A stretch of 7,813 nucleotides of DNA from Clostridia bacterium. GTDB lineage: Bacteria > Bacillota > Clostridia > Christensenellales > Aristaeellaceae. Location of the stretch: contig CAAGFE010000104.1 in NCBI GenBank assembly GCA_900769075.1, positions 1 to 7,813 on the forward strand, given 5' to 3'. Positions 4,231 through 7,813 of the stretch are shown here, piece after piece. Under the pieces are notes generated by a model. The model was not told the DNA's origin. It saw only the letters and a program-made list of their open reading frames with translations, and searched no databases. Numbering within the stretch: position 1 is the first letter of the stretch; each line of letters opens with the position of its first letter. Both the position numbers and the translations under genes were made by a program.

Positions 4231-5771
4231 AAGAAATTGTGGTCGACAACTTCGCCGGTGGAGGAGGCGCTTCAACCGGCATAGAGATCGCCATTGGCAG
4301 GAGCGTTGACATTGCCATCAACCACGATCCGGCAGCCATCGCCATGCACCGGGCAAATCACCCGGCGACGGAGCATTACACTGAGGATGTATGGAAGGTT
4401 GACCCGGTGGAGGCTTGTGCAGGTCGCCCTGTGGCGCTGGCGTGGTTTTCGCCGGACTGCAAGCACCACAGCAAAGCAAAGGGCGGAAAGCCGGTCAGCA
4501 AGAAGATTCGCGGCCTCGCATGGGTGGCTGTAAAGTGGGCAAAGGCCGTCAAGCCCCGCGTGATTATGCTGGAAAACGTGGAGGAATTCCAGGATTGGGG
4601 CCGGCTGGACGAGAAGAATCGTCCAGATCCGCGATACAAGGGAGAAACCTTCCGCCGTTTTGTGGGTCAGCTTGAGAAGCTGGGCTATCATGTGGAGCAC
4701 CGGCTGCTGCGTGCATGCGACTACGGCGCGCCGACAATCAGAAAGCGGTTTTTCCTGATTGCACGATGCGACGGAAAACCGATTGTATGGCCTGAACCGA
4801 CACACGCCGCGCCGGACAGCATCGAGGTGCAGACAGGATTGAAGAAACCATGGGTTCCTGTTTCTGAGGTACTGGACTTCTCACTCCCATGCCCTTCGAT
4901 CTTTGCAAGCAGCGAGGAGATCATGGAGCAGTACGGCATCCGCGCCGTGCGTCCGCTATCCGAGAACACCATGAAGCGCATAGCGCGTGGGCTGATGAAG
5001 TTTGTGGTCAACAACCCCAAGCCGTTTATCGTCCAGGTCAACCACTCAGGCGACCAGTTCCGGGGGCAGGACATCGACGATCCGCTGGACACCATCACAG
5101 CAAAGCACGGAACAGGCGTTGTGGCCCCTGTGCTGATGCGGAACAACGAGAATGCCGTGGGAAGCGATGCGCGGGAACCAATCGGGACGATCACAACAGG
5201 CGGACACCACATGCTGAATGTGCCGAGCATGATCCAGTATCACAGTGAACAGAGCGGCGATGTGCGCGGACAGACGGTGGACAAGCCGATCATGACCGTG
5301 GACAGCAGCAACCGATACGGGCTGGTGGCAGCATTCCTGACACAGTTCAACAACAACTGCGACGGTCAAAGCATGGGCGCCCAGCTGAATACCATAACCG
5401 AAAAGGCCAACCATTTCGGAGAGGTGAAGGCGTTCCTGGTGAAGTATTACGGATCGGGCGACAACGCGGTTTCCTGCCAGATGCCGGCACCGACCATCAC
5501 GGCCAAGGATCGGATGGGGCTGGTGACGGTACACGGAGAGGATTACAGGATCGTGGACATTGGCCTGCGGATGTTGACGCCGAGGGAGCTGTTTGACGCC
5601 CAGGGATTCCCGCCGGATTACATCATCGACGTGGACGCGGACGGAAAGGAGTATCCCAAGAGCGAGCAGGTGGCGCGATGCGGAAACGCGGTGTGCCCAC
5701 AGATCCCGACGGCGCTGGTTCGGGCCAATCTGCCGGAAATGTGCGAGATGAGAAATGCTTGTGTTCGATGA
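4227..5771 (+). CDS. DNA (cytosine-5-)-methyltransferase, phage type, 514 aa
   Basis: Transfers a methyl group from S-adenosylmethionine to cytosine C5 in a specific DNA site. Visible motifs, numbered from the GTG: I, DNFAGGGGASTG (7-18), for SAM binding; IV, FSPDCKHHSKAKGG (74-87), with nucleophile Cys78 in a P-D-C context instead of the usual P-P-C; VI, ENV (116-118); VIII, IRKR (171-174); IX, RMLTPRELFDAQGFPPDY (448-465); X, GNAVCP (486-491). The region between VIII and IX, where target recognition lies, is unusually large and holds five related repeats (about 267-434). GTG at 4227 is preferred over the ATG at 4191 because GGAGG (4215-4219) sits seven bases upstream and translation starts just before motif I. 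No restriction enzyme gene is in view, so it is probably an orphan enzyme protecting the element. Confidence 0.93.
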   Translation: MKEIVVDNFAGGGGASTGIEIAIGRSVDIAINHDPAAIAMHRANHPATEHYTEDVWKVDPVEACAGRPVALAWFSPDCKHHSKAKGGKPVSKKIRGLAWVAVKWAKAVKPRVIMLENVEEFQDWGRLDEKNRPDPRYKGETFRRFVGQLEKLGYHVEHRLLRACDYGAPTIRKRFFLIARCDGKPIVWPEPTHAAPDSIEVQTGLKKPWVPVSEVLDFSLPCPSIFASSEEIMEQYGIRAVRPLSENTMKRIARGLMKFVVNNPKPFIVQVNHSGDQFRGQDIDDPLDTITAKHGTGVVAPVLMRNNENAVGSDAREPIGTITTGGHHMLNVPSMIQYHSEQSGDVRGQTVDKPIMTVDSSNRYGLVAAFLTQFNNNCDGQSMGAQLNTITEKANHFGEVKAFLVKYYGSGDNAVSCQMPAPTITAKDRMGLVTVHGEDYRIVDIGLRMLTPRELFDAQGFPPDYIIDVDADGKEYPKSEQVARCGNAVCPQIPTALVRANLPEMCEMRNACVR

Positions 5772-6064
5772 AGAAGGAGGATGAGAAAATTGAAGACCTG
5801 ATTGACCGCGAGGCGCTGCTGGATGCGATGCCGAAAAACGACGAGCTGTTATCATTTGACGTGCGCCGGATCATCATTGCGCAGACAACTGTTGACGCAA
5901 ACACCGTGCGGCATGGTCGGTGGGAATCGGATATGTATTTCGATGAGCCTGTCACTCGTTGCACAGCTTGCAAACGTGGTTTCGCGGTTGGTCATAAGGC
6001 GGAGAGATTCCGGTTCTGCCCTAACTGCCGCGCGAAGATGTATGCGAAGGAGGAACAACAATGA
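5768..6064 (+). CDS. Zinc-ribbon phage protein, 98 aa (paralogue of next gene)
   Basis: Contains DLIDREALLDAM (residues 10-21), then TVDANTVRHGRW (41-52), then a zinc ribbon with CTAC (Cys65, Cys68) and CPNC (Cys84, Cys87) followed by RAKM. This DLI-xR-xAL ... HGRW ... CxxC ... FCPNCxAKM layout is common in Firmicute phage proteins of unknown function. The ATG at 5768 overlaps the methyltransferase stop (ATGA) but has no ribosome binding site. A strong AAGGAGG at 5774-5780 points instead to an in-frame ATT at 5789, giving 91 aa and aligning exactly with the start of the paralogue. Reported with the ATG, but the start is uncertain. Confidence 0.8.
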   Translation: MKKEDEKIEDLIDREALLDAMPKNDELLSFDVRRIIIAQTTVDANTVRHGRWESDMYFDEPVTRCTACKRGFAVGHKAERFRFCPNCRAKMYAKEEQQ

Positions 6065-6363
6065 GTGACCTTATCAGCAGAAGTGCGCTGATGAATTTTG
6101 CTCTGAATCATGTAGGCGGGACGATTGATTGCAATGACATTGCAAGATTCCCCGCTGAACCTGTTGTGCGGCATGCGAAGTACATACACATCGGACAGAG
6201 TGGAAAGGGCGGCATCGACTGGTACCAGTGTGACAATTGCTTCGCTCTTGAAAGCGGCGTATATGTTCACCACCCGTTCTGCTCTATGTGCGGCGCGAAG
6301 ATGGATGCGAAGGACATGGATGTCCCAACCAAGGACGAAGAAACAGAAGGAGGGAGACCATGA
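6061..6363 (+). CDS. Zinc-ribbon phage protein, 100 aa (paralogue of previous gene)
   Basis: Starts MSDLISRSALMNFAL, matching the DLIDREALLDAM of the gene before it, and ends with a zinc ribbon: CDNC (Cys57, Cys60) and CSMC (Cys74, Cys77) followed by GAKMDAKD. It lacks the HGRW tryptophan motif (HAKY at 38-41 instead). The two genes are probably a tandem duplication that has diverged, with the intervening regions little alike. The start overlaps the previous stop (ATGA), with AAGGAGG at 6047-6053 seven bases upstream. The C-terminal 20 residues are charged. The role is unknown; zinc ribbons suggest nucleic-acid or protein binding. Confidence 0.82.
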   Translation: MSDLISRSALMNFALNHVGGTIDCNDIARFPAEPVVRHAKYIHIGQSGKGGIDWYQCDNCFALESGVYVHHPFCSMCGAKMDAKDMDVPTKDEETEGGRP

Positions 6364-6680
6364 CAAGGATCAGGTGCCGTGAGCTGGTACTGGGAAGCGT
6401 GAAGGTACAGGCGGACATGTACTTGAGATCGATGGGTGCACAGCGCGTGCGGACAGTCAGGACGTACATGCTGACACGGACGAAGGATGAATCCGGAGCG
6501 GAGGAATATGTGCTGGCGAGATACAACGACCAAAACGGGCCGAAAAGCGCTCTGCTGAGGGTGGAGGGTGACCGGGAGGTACTGAAATTTTCGGTGGCAT
6601 GCGAGACGATCAGAAAGCAGGAGCCGAAGATGATTGACGGCTGGTACGAAAGAGAGGGCGCAGAAAATGCAGCAGGATAA
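6360..6680 (+). CDS. Hypothetical protein, 106 aa
   Basis: Not recognised. The ATG at 6360 overlaps the previous stop (ATGA) and follows GAAGGAGGGAG; the open frame continues upstream to 6288 but that part overlaps the zinc-ribbon gene. The product is basic at the start (MTRIRCRELVLGS) and looks mainly beta: RVRTVRTYMLTRTK (29-42), EEYVLARYN (48-56), SALLRVEG (63-70), VLKFSVAC (75-82), ending in a charged helix. No cysteine cluster, signal peptide or membrane segment is evident. It overlaps the next gene's start by 14 bases. Confidence 0.75.
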   Translation: MTRIRCRELVLGSVKVQADMYLRSMGAQRVRTVRTYMLTRTKDESGAEEYVLARYNDQNGPKSALLRVEGDREVLKFSVACETIRKQEPKMIDGWYEREGAENAAG

Positions 6681-6864
6681 AGCAAGAAGCAGAAAGATGG
6701 GGAAAGTGCTCCTCTACGGCTTCGGCATCGACACAAAGTGCAAAAACTGCGGGGCGAAATTCGTCAGGCCAAGCGCGGATTGGGGATATAAGCTCGGGGA
6801 CAAGTTTTACTGCACCTACAGCTGCATGAGAGAGGCAGAAAGGAAGATGAAAAAGCGTGTATGA
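6667..6864 (+). CDS. Small zinc-finger-like protein, 65 aa
   Basis: Contains CKNCGAKF (Cys25, Cys28) and YCTYSCMREAERK (Cys49, Cys53), a CxxC...CxxxC treble-clef-like layout with the aromatic run FVRPSADWGYKLGDKFYC between. This arrangement (CxxCG.F ... W.Y ... .YCS..C.R.AE) is typical of small Firmicute phage proteins thought to bind zinc. The N-terminal 20 residues and the C-terminus are basic. The ATG at 6667 has GAGAGGG (6652-6658) upstream; the ATG at 6697 is the alternative start and has a weaker site. It overlaps both neighbours. Confidence 0.75.
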   Translation: MQQDKARSRKMGKVLLYGFGIDTKCKNCGAKFVRPSADWGYKLGDKFYCTYSCMREAERKMKKRV

Positions 6865-7216
6865 GCGCATGATTGATCAGATCCACAGGGCGATCAGCAC
6901 CGGGGTGGAGGAGCGGAATCAGCTGGAAGGGATGGCATATGCGTCCCTCACGGAAGGTTTCGGAGATATGCAGGTGATCGAGATGAGGATGATGGGAAAG
7001 GCAAAATCCGTGAAGAAGAAAGCACAGGCCATGGCAGAGCTGTGCGAGGCGGCAGATCCGGGAAGAGAGTGGGAAGCAGATATCCTGGAGCAGGAGTGCT
7101 TCAGTCTGGCGGCGGAAGCTGTCAAGCTGTGTACGGCGGCGAAGAGATTCACGCAGACGATCAGGGAGCAAACGGGAGAAACACTGTTTGACATGATCAG
7201 CGACGCGAAAGCGTAA
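6857..7216 (+). CDS. Hypothetical helical protein, 119 aa
   Basis: Not recognised. The frame starts at GTG 6857, overlapping the previous stop, with AGGAAG at 6841-6846 upstream; ATG at 6869 is a close alternative. Nearly the whole product looks alpha-helical: a first helix (MIDQIHRAISTGVEERNQL), a Met-rich stretch MQVIEMRMMGKAK, then long Ala/Glu/Lys helices (AQAMAELCEAA, EQECFSLAAEAVKLCTAA). It may form a helical bundle or coiled coil. Cysteines are scattered without metal-site spacing. Confidence 0.72.
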   Translation: MYERMIDQIHRAISTGVEERNQLEGMAYASLTEGFGDMQVIEMRMMGKAKSVKKKAQAMAELCEAADPGREWEADILEQECFSLAAEAVKLCTAAKRFTQTIREQTGETLFDMISDAKA

Positions 7217-7228
7217 AGGAGATCAGGC

Positions 7229-7483
7229 ATGGACGGGAAGAAGGACACGGGACAGGACAAGCTGTCATCCACAAGAGGGACAAGAGATATCAAGTGCCCT
7301 TTTTTCCGACAGCACTCCAGCAAGCAAATACACTGTGAAGGGGTGATGGAGGGGTGCACAAACGCCATCATCTTCCGGGAGGAAAAGGGAAAATCATTTT
7401 ATCAGCACACCTACTGCGAACGGAACTTCGACAAGTGCGAGCACTACCGCGTCATGATGCGGGAGATATACCAGGACGAATAA
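7229..7483 (+). CDS. Cys-rich phage protein with CPFF/CEG motifs, 84 aa
   Basis: After a polar N-terminus comes KCPFFRQHSSKQIHCEGVMEGC (within 22-43; Cys23, Cys36, Cys43), then AIIFREEKGKSFYQHTYC (Cys63) and FDKCEHYRVM (Cys70). This CPFF ... I.CEG ... H...YC ... C..YR pattern is known to me from small uncharacterised proteins near the ends of early regions in clostridial phages; function unknown, with zinc binding likely. The ribosome binding site AAAGGAG is at 7215-7221, directly after the previous stop. It is the last gene of the operon; a palindromic block and terminator follow. Confidence 0.8.
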   Translation: MDGKKDTGQDKLSSTRGTRDIKCPFFRQHSSKQIHCEGVMEGCTNAIIFREEKGKSFYQHTYCERNFDKCEHYRVMMREIYQDE

Positions 7484-7563
7484 AAAAAGACGGGGATAAA
7501 ACCACGTCTCTGAAAAAAATCAAATGCTCAGTCACAGTCATTCGCCGTCGGCAGACTGCAAAT

Positions 7564-7626
7564 CGAAAATCGGCGAGCCCCTTCGGGGCGGTTAAACGGG
7601 GCGAAGCCCCTGCGCGGCGATTTTCG
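7564..7626. repeat. Branched palindrome enclosing two GC hairpins
   Basis: The outer stem CGAAAATCG (7564-7572) pairs with CGATTTTCG (7618-7626). It encloses GCCCC-TTC-GGGGC (7577-7589) and GGGGC-GAA-GCCCC (7598-7610), separated by GGTTAAAC-type sequence, so it would fold as a three-way junction in single-stranded DNA or RNA. Confidence 0.75.
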
Positions 7627-7627
7627 T

Positions 7628-7646
7628 GCTTTTCCGTAGGAAAAGC
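7628..7646. repeat. Perfect short hairpin
   Basis: GCTTTTCC (7628-7635) and GGAAAAGC (7639-7646) are perfect inverted repeats around the triloop GTA. CTTACG-containing sequence follows at 7648-7655. It begins one base after the branched palindrome. Confidence 0.7.
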
Positions 7647-7691
7647 TTCCTTACGGGAGGGAACGGCCGGGAGCGCAGCGACCAGTGACCG

Positions 7692-7738
7692 AGCGCTTAT
7701 CTCAAAAAAGTGGCCGCTGGACACTTTTTTGAAACGCT
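7692..7738. terminator. A/T-rich long hairpin, possible bidirectional terminator
   Basis: TCAAAAAAGTG (7702-7712) pairs perfectly with CACTTTTTTGA (7722-7732) around a nine-base loop, and the flanking AGCG/CGCT (7692-7695 with 7735-7738) adds an outer stem across an asymmetric internal loop. The T-run on each strand lies inside the stem, so it could terminate in either direction, or serve as an origin hairpin with the block before it. Confidence 0.5.
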
Positions 7739-7740
7739 GA

Positions 7741-7766
7741 GGCGGGGATTCATCCTCGCCTTTTTT
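7741..7766 (+). terminator. Rho-independent terminator of the operon
   Basis: GGCGGGGA (7741-7748) pairs with TCCTCGCC (7753-7760; one G-U) around loop TTCA, followed by six T (7761-7766). This is a classic plus-strand intrinsic terminator and marks the end of the transcript carrying the Rep-to-CPFF genes. The remaining 47 bases to the window end contain no supportable feature. Confidence 0.88.
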
Positions 7767-7813
7767 GTGTGGTCAGGATCAAGTGGAAGGATGCTCCGCC
7801 GTCCATCTGTCAA

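Larger units (their letters stand above)
7484..7740. other. Non-coding palindrome-rich block; candidate origin, oriT or control region
   Basis: No gene is supported. A weak GACG/CGTC stem (around 7489-7508) directly follows the last gene. It is followed by a large cruciform (7564-7626), a perfect eight-pair hairpin (7628-7646), a GC-rich stretch with GGGAGCGCAGCGACC, and an A/T-rich hairpin (7692-7738). Such dense multi-scale palindromes are typical of single- or double-strand origins and oriT sites. No relaxase gene is visible and I see no nick site I can name with confidence, so the role is inference. Confidence 0.45.

Noticed and set aside
5046..5855. Minus-strand open frame of 269 codons (and another at 3439-4275)
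   Set aside because: Both are antisense to well-supported genes and have His/Arg/Pro-rich shadow composition without motifs.
53..7766. CRISPR array
   Set aside because: There are no regularly spaced direct repeats; the only repeats are dispersed hairpins and palindromes.
7779..7813. Possible end of a minus-strand gene (reading D-R-W-T-A-E-H-P-S-T-stop)
   Set aside because: Only ten codons are visible, with no way to test coding potential; plus-strand frames are also open to the window edge.

Overview
The window looks like an accessory replicon, most likely a bacteriophage or prophage (possibly a phage-plasmid or mobilizable element), from a GC-rich Firmicute of the Clostridia type. The reasons are: strong AAGGAGG-type ribosome binding sites before nearly every gene; short genes packed on one strand with ATGA or GTGA overlaps; many small Cys-rich proteins of the kind found in clostridial phage early regions; phage-style tRNA genes; an orphan C5 cytosine methyltransferase; and an HUH-type replication initiator. 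No structural, packaging, integrase or relaxase gene is visible, so the exact element type is an inference.

Layout: (1) 1-52 is the 3' end of a tRNA-Gly(TCC). (2) 53-193 is a structured leader before the first gene. (3) 194-1394 holds five small genes: unknown, a winged-HTH-like protein, a DUF3846 protein, a one-TM miniprotein and a Cys-rich miniprotein. (4) 1418-2019 is an RNA island: a GNRA-loop hairpin, a complete tRNA-Gly(TCC), about 435 nt of non-coding sequence full of strong hairpins, and a tRNA-Thr(TGT). (5) 2058-2396 is an unknown acidic protein. (6) 2397-2687 is non-coding and rich in palindromes, just before the Rep gene. (7) 2688-7483 is one tightly coupled operon: HUH Rep, a Cys-cluster protein, the C5 methyltransferase, two related zinc-ribbon proteins and four more small proteins. 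(8) 7484-7766 is a second palindrome-rich block ending in a good rho-independent terminator.

How it may work together: the Rep gene (2688-3629), with palindromic blocks on both sides of its operon, suggests rolling-circle-type replication. The methyltransferase, with no restriction partner in view, is probably for self-protection or host-mimicking modification. The tRNAs read GGA and ACA codons.

The most unusual content is the RNA island. The 1513-1947 stretch carries a tRNA-like acceptor/T-arm minihelix ending in A-CCA but lacking D and anticodon arms, further T-loop-like hairpins, and a final hairpin directly against tRNA-Thr. That final hairpin recurs, with compensatory base changes in its outer stem, in the 53-193 leader. 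This is consistent with an undescribed large structured RNA. ROOL and GOLLD RNAs are known large RNAs that sit beside tRNAs in phages, but I cannot assign this one to either family.
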